A stretch of DNA of 64,000 bases from Streptomyces venezuelae (GTDB taxonomy: Bacteria; Actinomycetota; Actinomycetes; Streptomycetales; Streptomycetaceae), in contig NZ_CP029190.1 of the NCBI RefSeq assembly GCF_008642295.1, forward strand, positions 930,001 to 994,000. The letters are read 5' to 3'. The notes under the pieces are model-generated. The model was not told where the DNA came from. It did no database searches and was given only the letters and a program-made list of their open reading frames with translations. The position numbers and the translations under genes were made by a program. Shown here one piece after another: positions 1 to 8,698 of the stretch (its first letter is position 1; each line of letters starts with the position of its first letter).

Positions 1-387
1 TGCTACGCGGCGGACGACGTCGAGGAGATCCTGCGCCGGCTGAAGGGCACCGGCATCCCGGCCGCCGAGGAGGCCGCGGCCACCCTGGAGACCAAGTCGC
101 CGACCGCGCTCAAGGTCACCCTGGCCGCCCTGCGCCGGGCCCGGCGGCTCGGCCCGCTGGAGCGGGTCCTGGAGCAGGAGTACCGCGTCTCCTGTGCGGC
201 GCTGTCCTCCCCCGACCTGGTCGAGGGCATCCGGGCCCAGGTCATCGACAAGGACCGCAGCCCGAAGTGGTCCCCGTCCTCGCTCGCCGAGGTCGGCGAG
301 GCCGAGGTGGAGCGCTTCTTCGCCCCGCTCGGCGCGCGCGAACTCCGTCTCGCCGCAGCCGGCTTCCCCCAGGAGGTGCCCTGGTGA
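1..387 (+). CDS. 3-hydroxyisobutyryl-CoA hydrolase, C-terminal part (5' end outside window)
   Basis: This is the last 128 residues of a crotonase-fold hydrolase that removes CoA from 3-hydroxyisobutyryl-CoA in valine breakdown in the cytoplasm. The tail matches the HIBCH subgroup: a [10 protein letters not shown] stretch, an EYRVS segment, and [16 protein letters not shown], which is specific to this subgroup rather than to ordinary enoyl-CoA hydratases. The N-terminal active site lies upstream of the window. Its TGA overlaps the GTG start of the next gene by 4 nt, so the two are translationally coupled, and the two genes that follow fit the same pathway. Confidence 0.85.
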   Translation, partial: CYAADDVEEILRRLKGTGIPAAEEAAATLETKSPTALKVTLAALRRARRLGPLERVLEQEYRVSCAALSSPDLVEGIRAQVIDKDRSPKWSPSSLAEVGEAEVERFFAPLGARELRLAAAGFPQEVPW

Positions 388-1286
388 CCACCACCGTCGC
401 GTTCATCGGGCTCGGCCGCATGGGCGGCCCGATGGCCGCCAACCTCGTGAAGGCCGGGCACCGCGTCCTCGGCTTCGATCTCGTCCCGGCCCTGTCGGCC
501 GCCGCAGCCGCCACCGGGGTGGAGCCCGCCGGATCGGCCGCCGAGGCGGCCGGCGCGGCGGACGTGGTCATCACCATGCTGCCCGCCGGTGCGCAGGTGC
601 TCTCCCTCTACCGGGAGCAGGGACTGCTCGCCGCCGCCCGCCCCGGCACCCTGTTCATCGACTGCTCCACCATCGACGTGGCCGATGCCCGGACCGCGCA
701 CGAGGCGGCCGGGGCGGCCGGGCACCGGGCGCTGGACGCCCCGGTGTCGGGCGGGGTGATAGGGGCGGAGGCCGCCACGCTCACCTTTATGGCGGGCGGC
801 GGCGCCGACGAGTTCGCCGCGGCCGAGCCGCTGCTCTCCGTCATGGGGAAGAAGGCCGTGCACTGCGGGGCGGCGGGCGCCGGACAGGCCGCGAAGATCT
901 GCAACAACATGATCCTCGGGATCTCCATGATCGGGGTCAGCGAGGCCTTCGTCCTGGCCGAGAGCCTGGGCCTGGACCACCAGGCCCTGTACGACGTGGC
1001 GTCCACCGCCTCCGGGCAGTGCTGGGCGCTGACCGTCAACTGCCCGGTGCCCGGCCCGGTTCCGGGCAGCCCGGCCAACCGGGACTACCGGCCCGGGTTC
1101 GCGGCGCCCCTGATGGCCAAGGACCTGGGTCTGGCGGCCAACGCCCTGCGGGCGGGCGGGGTGCATGCGCCGCTGGGCCTGAAGGCCGCCGAGATGTACG
1201 CCGCCTTCGCCGAGGAGGGCGGCGGCGAGCTGGACTTCTCGGCGATCGTCCACACCCTCCGACCGCAGAACGGAACGCAACCATGA
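384..1286 (+). CDS. mmsB: 3-hydroxyisobutyrate dehydrogenase
   Basis: NAD-dependent oxidation of 3-hydroxyisobutyrate to methylmalonate semialdehyde, the valine-catabolism step after the preceding hydrolase. The 300-residue protein has a Rossmann [10 protein letters not shown] motif at residues 9-18, the substrate-binding DAPVSGG motif in the middle, and the catalytic-lysine motif [11 protein letters not shown] with Lys171. This is the usual order and length for the family. I chose the GTG at 384 because it overlaps the previous stop as GTGA and places the Rossmann motif at the very N-terminus; the reading frame is open further upstream, but that stretch does not look like family sequence. 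The 3' end overlaps the next gene as ATGA. Confidence 0.92.
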   Translation: MTTTVAFIGLGRMGGPMAANLVKAGHRVLGFDLVPALSAAAAATGVEPAGSAAEAAGAADVVITMLPAGAQVLSLYREQGLLAAARPGTLFIDCSTIDVADARTAHEAAGAAGHRALDAPVSGGVIGAEAATLTFMAGGGADEFAAAEPLLSVMGKKAVHCGAAGAGQAAKICNNMILGISMIGVSEAFVLAESLGLDHQALYDVASTASGQCWALTVNCPVPGPVPGSPANRDYRPGFAAPLMAKDLGLAANALRAGGVHAPLGLKAAEMYAAFAEEGGGELDFSAIVHTLRPQNGTQP

Positions 1287-2068
1287 CCGCAGGCACCCCG
1301 TACGAGACGATCCTGGTGGAACGCAAGGGCCGGGTGGCGCTGCTCACCCTCAACCGGCCCGAGGCGCTCAATGCGCTGAACCTCGCCGTGATGACCGAGG
1401 TGGTGGCGGCGGCCGAGGAGCTGGACCGGGACCCGGAGGTCGGCTGCATCGTGCTGACCGGCTCGGCCAAGGCCTTTGCGGCCGGCGCGGACATCAAGGA
1501 GATGCGCCCGCAGAGCTATATGGACATGTACCTCACCGACTGGTTCACGGCATGGGACCGGCTCGGCGAGATCCGCACGCCCACCCTCGCCGCGGTCTCC
1601 GGGTACGCGCTGGGCGGCGGCTGTGAACTGGCCATGCTCTGCGACATCCTGCTCGCCGCCGACACCGCGAAGTTCGGCCAGCCCGAGATCAAGCTGGGGG
1701 TCATCCCCGGCATCGGCGGCTCCCAGCGGCTCACCCGGGCGGTCGGCAAGGCCAAGGCCATGGAACTCTGCCTGACCGGGCGCACCATGGACGCCGAGGA
1801 AGCCGAGCGCGCCGGGCTCGTCTCCCGGATCGTCCCGGCGGAGGAGCTGCTCGCCGAGGCGCTGTCGGTGGCCGAGACCGTGGCGGGGATGTCGAAGCCG
1901 GTCGCGATGATGGCCAAGGAGTCCGTGAACCGGGCCTTCGAGACCACCCTCGCCGAGGGGGTCCGCTTCGAACGCCGGCTGTTCCACGCGGTGTTCGCGA
2001 CCGCGGACCAGAAGGAGGGCATGTCCGCCTTCGTGGACAAGCGTCCGCCGCGGTTCATCCACGGCTGA
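1283..2068 (+). CDS. Enoyl-CoA hydratase (crotonase family)
   Basis: A 261-residue enoyl-CoA hydratase that adds water to 2-enoyl-CoA thioesters. The oxyanion-hole segment [11 protein letters not shown], the GGGCELAM motif with Glu115 and the [12 protein letters not shown] motif with Glu135 supply both catalytic glutamates of an active hydratase. In this operon the likely substrate is methacrylyl-CoA from valine, which it would convert to 3-hydroxyisobutyryl-CoA for the upstream hydrolase. A general fatty-acid beta-oxidation role is also possible. The ATG overlaps the mmsB stop (ATGA), and the gene ends just before a strong hairpin. Confidence 0.92.
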   Translation: MTAGTPYETILVERKGRVALLTLNRPEALNALNLAVMTEVVAAAEELDRDPEVGCIVLTGSAKAFAAGADIKEMRPQSYMDMYLTDWFTAWDRLGEIRTPTLAAVSGYALGGGCELAMLCDILLAADTAKFGQPEIKLGVIPGIGGSQRLTRAVGKAKAMELCLTGRTMDAEEAERAGLVSRIVPAEELLAEALSVAETVAGMSKPVAMMAKESVNRAFETTLAEGVRFERRLFHAVFATADQKEGMSAFVDKRPPRFIHG

Positions 2069-2092
2069 GGCCCCGGCCTGCGGGCCCGGCCT

Positions 2093-2123
2093 ACGGGCCC
2101 GCGTCACCCGGACGCGGGCCCGT
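2093..2123. terminator. Bidirectional terminator hairpin
   Basis: A perfect 13-bp stem (2093-2105 with 2111-2123, arms ACGGGCCCGCGTC / GACGCGGGCCCGT) and a 5-nt loop lie between two convergent genes. The stem overlaps the stop codon and last codons of the minus-strand HAD-like gene. No T tract follows, as is common in Streptomyces. Confidence 0.75.
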
Positions 2124-2664
2124 GCCGCTGCCGCACGGCGGCACCGAAGGCCGCGAGGGCGGTGAAGTCCTCGTCCCGCAGGCCGATCCGCGGATTGACG
2201 TGGTGGAGCAGAGCGGGCGCCGCGTGGCGGGCGGCCACATGGGCGTGATCCGCGTCGCCCTGCTCGTCGTCCACCCAGGCGAACGGCCGGCCGTCGGCGT
2301 ACTCCAGCAGCGGATCGGACTTCCAGTGGACGCCGTCGGGGCGCTCGTTGAACAGGGCCTCGCCGAAGTCGACGAACGGCAGCTCGGGCAGCCCGAGTAC
2401 GGGCCCGATCCAGGTGTTCGCACGGCCCATCCAGGCCGTGGCCCAGCAGATCTCGAAACCGAGTGCCAGCAGCGCCCGCCCGTGCCCGGGGTTGAGCCAC
2501 ACCCGCAACGGCTGCGCCGGGTCGTGCAGGCCCCAGGACTCCCCTGCCGCCCCGCTCTCCCGTGGGACGCGGAGCGTGGTGTAGCCCTCGGGGCGCCTCT
2601 GGGCCTTCGCCGCATACGGATTCAGGGGTCCGTCGACGTCGAGGAAGAGCAGCGGCCGGCTCAT
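2104..2664 (-). CDS. HAD-like hydrolase superfamily protein
   Basis: A 186-residue cytoplasmic protein that opens with LLFLDVDGPLNPY, the HAD motif I in which Asp9 would be the nucleophile and Asp11 the acid/base. A WATAW segment and a WVDDE motif toward the C-terminus fit motifs II and IV of small HAD proteins of unknown substrate that are common in Streptomyces. The substrate cannot be predicted. The gene stands alone, convergent with the valine operon and divergent from the SpoIIE-type regulator. Confidence 0.75.
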   Translation of the reverse strand: MSRPLLFLDVDGPLNPYAAKAQRRPEGYTTLRVPRESGAAGESWGLHDPAQPLRVWLNPGHGRALLALGFEICWATAWMGRANTWIGPVLGLPELPFVDFGEALFNERPDGVHWKSDPLLEYADGRPFAWVDDEQGDADHAHVAARHAAPALLHHVNPRIGLRDEDFTALAAFGAAVRQRHGPASG

Positions 2665-2815
2665 GGCACCCCCCGGGTTCCCGGGCTGCGGGACCGCCGG
2701 GTTGGCGAAGCATAGCCGTGCGGCGGGCGCTCGGGCTGCGGTGGGGGTGGTTCGAAGGGACAATTGCAGCGGGGCCCGGCGCGGCCGGGATTTGGCGTGC
2801 CGTGGCCGCCTCGGA

Positions 2816-2851
2816 CGCAGAAGTAGGCGCAGAAGCAGGCGCAGAAGTAGG
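2816..2851 (+). repeat. Three tandem 12-bp repeats before the SpoIIE-domain gene
   Basis: Three head-to-tail copies of CGCAGAAGYAGG (2816-2827, 2828-2839, 2840-2851) end 8 bases before the ATG of the next gene. Only the Y position varies. Each copy carries an AGG, so repeat number could change leader length or ribosome access. Confidence 0.8.
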
Positions 2852-2859
2852 ACGGAGTG

Positions 2860-5376
2860 ATGCACGACCCCCTGTTCCTGGACCCTTCCGGAGCCTTCGC
2901 CGAGCCCGGCGACGAGAGCTACGCGCTGCTGGACGTGCACGGTGTGGTCATCGGACTCAGTCCGGGGGCGGAGATCCTGCTCGGCCGCGCGGCCGAGGAG
3001 GTCGAGGGGCGGCGGGCGGCCGATCTGCTGTACACGCGGTCGGACGCCGGCCGGCTGGTGGGGCGGTGCAGTGCGGACGCGGTGGTCGAGCTGGGGCACG
3101 CCGTACTGCGGCACCGCAGCGGCGAGCCCGTCGAGGTCACCCTGCAGGTGCGGCCCCTGCTCACCACCGGCGGTGACCGGCTGTGGCTGGTCCAGGCCAT
3201 GGACGCCGCCGGCAGCCGCCGCCGGGAGCTCGGCTATGCCCTGCTCAGAGGGCTGTTCACGGAATCCCCGATGGTGATCGACGTCTTCGACACCCAGCTG
3301 CGGTTCCTGGCCCAGAACGAGGCACAGCGCCGCACCGGCACCTTCGGGGACGTCCCTTTCGCCGGCCGCACCATGGCGGAGGTGGCCCCGCCCGGCCTGC
3401 TGGACCTGGCGGCCTTCGAGGCGCGCCAGCGGCACGTCCTGGAGACCGGCGAAGCCCTGATCGCCTCCGAGGTACGGGGGCGCAGCCCCGGCGATCCGGG
3501 GCGCGAGCTCGTCTGGTCGGAGTCGATCCTGCCGCTGCGCAGCCCCTCCGGGGAGATGATCGCGCTGGCCCACGCGGTGGTCGACGCCACCGACCGGGTC
3601 CGGGCGCAGGACCGGCTGGCGCTGGTCAACGACGCGAGTACCCGCATCGGGACCACCCTGAACGTGCTGCGGACCGCGCAGGAACTGGTGGACGTGGCGG
3701 TTCCGCAGTTCACCGACCATGCGTACGTCAATCTGCTCGACCCGGTGTTCGGCGGCGAGGAGCCCACCGCCGGCCCGGCGGCCGAGTCCGTCGTGCTGCG
3801 CCGGGCGGCGAGTTCGGTCGCGGTGGCGGCCCGGAGCGAGGCGATGGTCCCCATGGGCGAGACCGATGTGCTCGCCTCGGCTCCCGGATCCCCCTCCCGG
3901 ATCGCGCTGGCGGGAGGTGAGCCACGGCTGATGACCGGGGCCGAGCTGGTCGAGGAGTTCGCCGCGGCCGACCCCGGCCGGGCCGCCCTGGTGGCGGAGT
4001 TCGGGGTGCACTCCTGGCTGCTGGTGCCCATGTTCGCGCGCGGGGCGGCGCTCGGCACGGCCGTGTTCGTCCGCACTGGGAGCTCGCACCCGTTCGAGCC
4101 CGACGACGTCATGCTGGCCGAGGAGTTCGTGGCACGGGCCGCCGTCTGCATCGACAACGCGAGCCGGTACACCCGCGAGCGCACCACCGCCCTGGCCCTC
4201 CAGCGCAGCCTGCTGCCCCAGCAGTTGCCGGTGCTCGGCGCGGTGGAGGCCGCGGCGCGCTATGCGCCCGCCAGCGGCCATGCCGTGCTGGGGGGCGCCT
4301 GGTACGACGTGATCCCGCTGTCCGGGGCCCGGGTGGCGCTGGTGGTGGGGGACGTGGTCGGGCACGGCTTGCACTCGGCGGTGACCATGGGCCGGCTGCG
4401 CACCGCCGTACGGACGCTCGCGGATCTCGACCTGGCGCCCGAGGAGCTGCTGAGCCGGCTGGACGACCAGGTCAACCGGTTCCACGACGAACACGGCCAG
4501 GGGCTCACCGGCGCCGGGGCGGCCGGCACGACCTGCCTGTACGCGGTCTTCGATCCGGTCACCCGGCACTGCGGCCTGGCCCGGGCCGGCCATCCGCCGC
4601 CCGCCCGGTTGTCACCCGACGGGACGGTGGAACTCCTCGCCCTGCCGGAGGGGCCGGCCCTCGGACGGGCCGCGCTGCCCTTCGAGAGCGGTGAGGTGGT
4701 GCTGGCCGACGGGGATCTGCTGGTGCTGTACACCGAGGGGCTGGTGCGGGCGCAGGACCAGAGCAGCGAGACCGGCCGGGAACGGCTGTTCGCGGCGCTG
4801 TCCGGGCTGCGGACCGGCCCGGCCGGGCTGGAGGCCGGCTGCGACCACCTGATGACCGGGCTGTTGCCGGCCCGTCAGCACGACGATGCGGCCCTGCTGA
4901 TGGTGCGCGTCCACGGGCTGGCCCCGGACCGTCACGCCACCTGGGACCTGGAGTGCGCACCGGAGGAGGTGGCCCGGGCGCGTGGCCTCGCCACCCGGCA
5001 GCTGGCCGCCTGGGGGCTTGAGGAGCTGGAGTTCAGCACGGAGCTGGTGGTGAGCGAGCTGGTCACCAATGCCGTCCGGTACGGGACTCCGCCGGTCCGT
5101 CTGCGGATGATCCGCGATCAGGAGCTGATCTGCGAGGTCTCGGACGGCAGCAGCACCTCCCCGCACGTACGGCGCGCACTGGAGACGGACGAGGGCGGGC
5201 GGGGCCTGTTCATGGTCGCCCAGCTCACCCAGTTGTGGGGCACCCGGTACCACGACCGGGGCAAGACCATCTGGGCCGAGCAGTCCTTCCCGGGTACGGG
5301 AGCGGAGCCGGCGGGGAACACCGCTGCCCCGCCGGGCCTGCCGGGCTTCGAGGAGCTCTGGAACACCCCCGACTGA
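2860..5376 (+). CDS. PAS-GAF-SpoIIE(PP2C)-HATPase regulatory protein
   Basis: An 838-residue soluble signalling protein. It has two PAS-like segments (about residues 15-125 and 135-250), a GAF-like domain (about 260-440), a SpoIIE/PP2C-type phosphatase region (about 460-690) and a C-terminal RsbW-like HATPase with the N-box SELVTNAVRYG, EVSDGS and GGRGLFMV. Such proteins act on anti-anti-sigma factors in stress or development control. The phosphatase metal motif normally read as GGDWYD is GGAWYD here (Ala480), and the later YTDG is YTEG, whereas GDVVGHG and HDDAALL are intact, so phosphatase activity is doubtful. A GTG at 2857 directly precedes the ATG; I prefer the ATG because the upstream AGG then sits 8 bases away. 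Confidence 0.88.
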   Translation: MHDPLFLDPSGAFAEPGDESYALLDVHGVVIGLSPGAEILLGRAAEEVEGRRAADLLYTRSDAGRLVGRCSADAVVELGHAVLRHRSGEPVEVTLQVRPLLTTGGDRLWLVQAMDAAGSRRRELGYALLRGLFTESPMVIDVFDTQLRFLAQNEAQRRTGTFGDVPFAGRTMAEVAPPGLLDLAAFEARQRHVLETGEALIASEVRGRSPGDPGRELVWSESILPLRSPSGEMIALAHAVVDATDRVRAQDRLALVNDASTRIGTTLNVLRTAQELVDVAVPQFTDHAYVNLLDPVFGGEEPTAGPAAESVVLRRAASSVAVAARSEAMVPMGETDVLASAPGSPSRIALAGGEPRLMTGAELVEEFAAADPGRAALVAEFGVHSWLLVPMFARGAALGTAVFVRTGSSHPFEPDDVMLAEEFVARAAVCIDNASRYTRERTTALALQRSLLPQQLPVLGAVEAAARYAPASGHAVLGGAWYDVIPLSGARVALVVGDVVGHGLHSAVTMGRLRTAVRTLADLDLAPEELLSRLDDQVNRFHDEHGQGLTGAGAAGTTCLYAVFDPVTRHCGLARAGHPPPARLSPDGTVELLALPEGPALGRAALPFESGEVVLADGDLLVLYTEGLVRAQDQSSETGRERLFAALSGLRTGPAGLEAGCDHLMTGLLPARQHDDAALLMVRVHGLAPDRHATWDLECAPEEVARARGLATRQLAAWGLEELEFSTELVVSELVTNAVRYGTPPVRLRMIRDQELICEVSDGSSTSPHVRRALETDEGGRGLFMVAQLTQLWGTRYHDRGKTIWAEQSFPGTGAEPAGNTAAPPGLPGFEELWNTPD

Positions 5377-5395
5377 GCCGGTGGCCCCGCTGCCG

Positions 5396-6589
5396 TCAGG
5401 ATGCGGGGGCGGGGGCGGGGCCCACCACGAGGGTGTCCGGCGGGCCGGCCGGCGGGGGGCCGGGCAGTCGCAGGGCCTCGCGGCCGGGAGTGATCGAGCC
5501 GAGGATGCGCGGCCCGGCGGCACCGGTACAGCCGGGTGCGCTGCCTGGCAGCCCGTGCAGGGTGAGGAAGCCCAGTACGGCGAAGGCGTAGGCCTCCTTC
5601 GCGGCGGCGGGCAGACCCAGCGCATCCGAGGTGCGCAGCGCGGTGGCGGGTCCGAGTTCCGTGCGGAGCATGTCCATCAGGACGGGATTGCGGGTGCCGC
5701 CGCCGGAGGCGATGACCTCGGTGGCGCCCAGCGGGCGCAGTGCGTCCGCGACCGTGCGGGCCGTGAGCCGGGTCAGGGTGGCGAGCAGATCGGGTGCCGG
5801 GAGGGGAGTGAAGGGGGCCAGGGCGGTGTGGAGGTGGCGATGGTGGAAGAGTTCCCGGCCGGTGGTCTTGGGGGCGGGCAGCGCGTAGTACGGCTCGGCG
5901 AGGAGGCGGGCCAGCAGGGGTTCGTGGACGGTGCCGGCGGCGGCCAGGGCGCCGTCTGCGTCGTGGTCGAGCCGCCCGCCGGTGAGCTCCCGTACGGCGG
6001 CGTCGAGGAGGGCGTTGCCCGGTCCGGTGTCGAAGGCCACCGGTTCGCCGGCCGGGGGCAGCACGGTGAGGTTGGCGATGCCGCCGATGTTGAGTGCGGC
6101 CGGGACGCCGGGCCGGCCGCGCAGCCACATCCGGTCGATCAGGCTCACCAGGGGTGCGCCCTGGCCGCCGGCGGTGATGTCCCGGGGCCGGAAGCCGGCG
6201 ACCACGGGCCGGCCGGTGGCCTCGGCGATCCAGGCGGGTTCGCCGATCTGCAGGGTGCCGTGGACCCGGCCGCCGTCGGCCCAGTGGTAGACGGTCTGGC
6301 CGTGCGAGGCGAACAGCCCGGCCCGGCCGCCGCACAGTTCACGGTCGGCGCGCAGGGCCACCCGGGCGAAGGCCTGGCCGATCCGGGTGTCCAGGCGGCA
6401 CACCTCCGCGAGGGTGGTGGCGGCCGGCGGGAGGGCCGCGGCCAGGGCGGCCGTCAGCTCGGCCTCGTACGGTTCGCCGACCATGCCGAGCGGGGTGAGG
6501 TACAGGGTGCGGCCCACCACGGTCAGGTCGGCCGCGGCGGCGTCGATCGCATCGCAGGAGGTTCCGGACATCAGGCCGACGACTCTCAT
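5396..6589 (-). CDS. anmK: Anhydro-N-acetylmuramic acid kinase
   Basis: Phosphorylates and opens 1,6-anhydro-N-acetylmuramic acid with ATP and water to give MurNAc-6-phosphate in peptidoglycan recycling. The 397-residue protein starts with GLMSGTSCDAID, the ATP-binding signature of the family, and contains FDTGPGNALLD in the middle and the ASGGGTRNPVLM motif toward the C-terminus. Length and motif order are normal. The ATG overlaps the stop of the upstream MFS gene as ATGA, so SRPBCC, MFS and AnmK are read as one minus-strand operon. The transporter may therefore carry a wall-derived sugar, which is inference. Confidence 0.92.
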   Translation of the reverse strand: MRVVGLMSGTSCDAIDAAAADLTVVGRTLYLTPLGMVGEPYEAELTAALAAALPPAATTLAEVCRLDTRIGQAFARVALRADRELCGGRAGLFASHGQTVYHWADGGRVHGTLQIGEPAWIAEATGRPVVAGFRPRDITAGGQGAPLVSLIDRMWLRGRPGVPAALNIGGIANLTVLPPAGEPVAFDTGPGNALLDAAVRELTGGRLDHDADGALAAAGTVHEPLLARLLAEPYYALPAPKTTGRELFHHRHLHTALAPFTPLPAPDLLATLTRLTARTVADALRPLGATEVIASGGGTRNPVLMDMLRTELGPATALRTSDALGLPAAAKEAYAFAVLGFLTLHGLPGSAPGCTGAAGPRILGSITPGREALRLPGPPPAGPPDTLVVGPAPAPAS

Positions 6590-8115
6590 GGCAGGGGCCT
6601 CCGGTGGTCGTCGGGACGCAGGGTGAGCAGGGCGGGGATGCCCAGGGCGCAGGCGCCGGCCGCGTAGAGGGCGGGCACGTCCGGGTTGCCGGTGCGGCGG
6701 ACGAGTTCGGTGACGAGGAGGCCGGCGCAGCCGGCGAACACGGCGTTGGAGAGGGCGTACGCGGTGGCCAGGCCGGTACAGCGGACGGCGGTGGGGAACA
6801 TTTCGGCGAGCATGGCCGGGCCGGGGCCGGCCAGCAGGCCGATGACCGCGCCGGCCGCCAGCAGGGCGGCGGCCTTGGCGGGGGTGCCGGCGGCCGGGTT
6901 CCGGAGCAGGTGCAGCAGCGGCAGCGCGAGCAGCACGACGAGGCCGGCACCGCAGAGCATGACCGCCCGGCGGCCGATCCGGTCGCTGAGCACGCCGGCG
7001 GGCAGGATCGCGGCGGCGAAGCCCAGGTTGGCGAGCACAGTGGCGATCAGGGCCTGCCGGAAGGAGGCGTGGAGGGTGACCTGGAGGTAGGAGGGCAGCA
7101 CCACGAGGAAGGTGTACCCGGCCGCCGACCAGCCCATGATCCGCCCGATCCCGAGGAGCAGGGTCCGCACCACGGCCATGGCCTCGGCAGCCTGCGGTGC
7201 CGAGGCGGCGGGTGCGGCGGCCGGCGGTGCCATGGCCTCGGCAGCCCCTGGTGTCGGGCCGGCGGGTGCCAGGGCCTCGACACCCCGCCCTGCCACACAC
7301 CCAGCCGCCCTGGGTGCCGAGGCCTCAGCGGCCTGCGGTGCCGAGGCGGCGGGTGCGGCGGCCGGCGGTGCCATGGCCTCGGCAGCCCGCCGTGCCACGA
7401 CCCCCGCCGCCCTGCGGCGGTACGCGGGGGTTTCCGGGAGGCTCAGGCGGAGGCGGAGGGCGGCGACGCCGAGGGGCAGGGTCAGCAGGAACGGGACCCG
7501 CCACCCCCAGGCGTACAGGTCGGCCTCGCTGAGGACGGTGGCCGTGCCGGCGGCCACGGCCGCGCCCGCGAGCAGGCCGAGGGCGACGGTGAAGGACTGC
7601 CAGGCGCCGTACCGGCCCCGCTGTCCCGGGGGTGCGCACTCGGTCATCACGCTGACGGCGCCGCCGAACTCCCCGCCCGCGGAAAGCCCTTGGAGGGCGC
7701 GCAGCGCGGTCAGCAGCCAGGGCGCCGCCGCCCCGGCCGTGGCGTGGGTGGGCAGCAGGCCGATCAGGGTGGTGGAGACGGTCATGAGGCCCACGACGAG
7801 CAGCAGGACGGGCCGCCGCCCGGCCCGGTCGCCCAGGCGGCCGAAGAGCACGGCGCCGACCGGCCGGAAGAAGAAGGCCACGGCGAAGGCGGCGTACGTT
7901 CCGGCCAGTGCCTCGGCCCGGCCCCCGCCGGGCGGGGTGAAGAACAGGTCGGCGATGACGGTGGCGAAGTAGCCGTAGACCCCGAACTCGTACCACTCGA
8001 CGAAGTTGCCGACCGATCCGGCGATCAGCGCCCGCCGCGGCGGCACGGGAGACGCCGGCCCGGAACCCGGCGGTCCGAAACCCGGCGGCGTCGCCCGGAG
8101 CGCGGGCCGGGTCAC
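6586..8115 (-). CDS. MFS transporter, metabolite:H+ symporter type
   Basis: A 509-residue, 12-helix permease. SVGNFVEWYEFGVYGYFA in the first helix and GRLGDRAGRRPVLL in loop 2-3 are typical of the MHS (ProP/KgtP-like) branch of the major facilitator superfamily. The central loop between helices 6 and 7 is enlarged by about 80 Ala/Pro-rich residues that contain a duplicated segment (AEAMAPPAAAPAASAPQAAEA). The substrate is not readable. The GTG start at 8115 overlaps the SRPBCC gene stop by 4 nt and the 3' end overlaps anmK by 4 nt. Confidence 0.85.
   Translation of the reverse strand: MTRPALRATPPGFGPPGSGPASPVPPRRALIAGSVGNFVEWYEFGVYGYFATVIADLFFTPPGGGRAEALAGTYAAFAVAFFFRPVGAVLFGRLGDRAGRRPVLLLVVGLMTVSTTLIGLLPTHATAGAAAPWLLTALRALQGLSAGGEFGGAVSVMTECAPPGQRGRYGAWQSFTVALGLLAGAAVAAGTATVLSEADLYAWGWRVPFLLTLPLGVAALRLRLSLPETPAYRRRAAGVVARRAAEAMAPPAAAPAASAPQAAEASAPRAAGCVAGRGVEALAPAGPTPGAAEAMAPPAAAPAASAPQAAEAMAVVRTLLLGIGRIMGWSAAGYTFLVVLPSYLQVTLHASFRQALIATVLANLGFAAAILPAGVLSDRIGRRAVMLCGAGLVVLLALPLLHLLRNPAAGTPAKAAALLAAGAVIGLLAGPGPAMLAEMFPTAVRCTGLATAYALSNAVFAGCAGLLVTELVRRTGNPDVPALYAAGACALGIPALLTLRPDDHRRPLP
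7180..7387 (-). repeat. In-frame 67-bp direct repeat inside the MFS central loop
   Basis: Two nearly identical 67-bp copies, at 7180-7246 and 7321-7387, are offset by 141 bp (47 codons), so the frame is kept. They encode the duplicated Ala/Pro segment of the transporter's cytoplasmic loop. Only a few bases differ at the start of the copies, which suggests a recent duplication. Confidence 0.85.
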
Positions 8116-8558
8116 GAGGTTTCGACGGCCGCCTTGATCCGGGCGCCGAACGCGGGGGCGTCCCGGCGGGCGGCGACGAGTGCCAGGCCGACCAGGAGCT
8201 TGCCGATCCCGTGGCCTTCGAGCAGGTTGTGGATCCGGACCCGGGTCCGGTCCCCGGGCAGCGGCTCCAGGTCGTACCCGCCCTCGGTGGCCGTCACCAG
8301 GTTCTTGGACACCTCGGCCCAGCGGATCAGCCCGGGCGCCTCCAGGGCGGTGATGCGGAACTCGCGGCGGGTCGTCATGCCGGCGTCCTTCACGGTGCTC
8401 CGGAAGACGGTGCCGACGGCCGTCGGGCCGGCCGGGGTCTTCTCGATCCGCTGCACGCGGGGGCTGAACTCGGGGTCGTTGCGGCCGTCGGCCAGGTAGG
8501 CGAACACCTCCCCGATGGGCCGGTCGATCTCGACGGTCGCCTCGAACTGCCCTGCCAT
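8112..8558 (-). CDS. SRPBCC (START-like) family protein
   Basis: A 148-residue small cytoplasmic protein with the helix-grip fold of polyketide cyclase/dehydrase-like or START proteins: an N-terminal FEATVEIDRPIGEVFAYLAD segment, a mid IRWAEVSKNLVT strand region, and a long C-terminal helix. These proteins bind hydrophobic ligands, and most Streptomyces copies have no known ligand. It is the first gene of an operon with an MFS transporter and anmK (4-nt overlap with the transporter). The 140-bp gap to the divergent gene at 8699 must hold the promoters for both; a TAGTCT at about 8639 could be a -10 for the rightward gene. Confidence 0.8.
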   Translation of the reverse strand: MAGQFEATVEIDRPIGEVFAYLADGRNDPEFSPRVQRIEKTPAGPTAVGTVFRSTVKDAGMTTRREFRITALEAPGLIRWAEVSKNLVTATEGGYDLEPLPGDRTRVRIHNLLEGHGIGKLLVGLALVAARRDAPAFGARIKAAVETS

Positions 8559-8698
8559 GCCCGCTCCTCGCTGCCGGGGCCGTGCCTGCCCGGGTGCAGG
8601 ATGCCAGACCCGGGCGCCCGGGCCCGGCAGGCTCTGCTAGTCTCGCGCGCCGCCCCGGCCGGGGCGGCGGAGAGTTCGGGAACACGGGGACGGTACGG

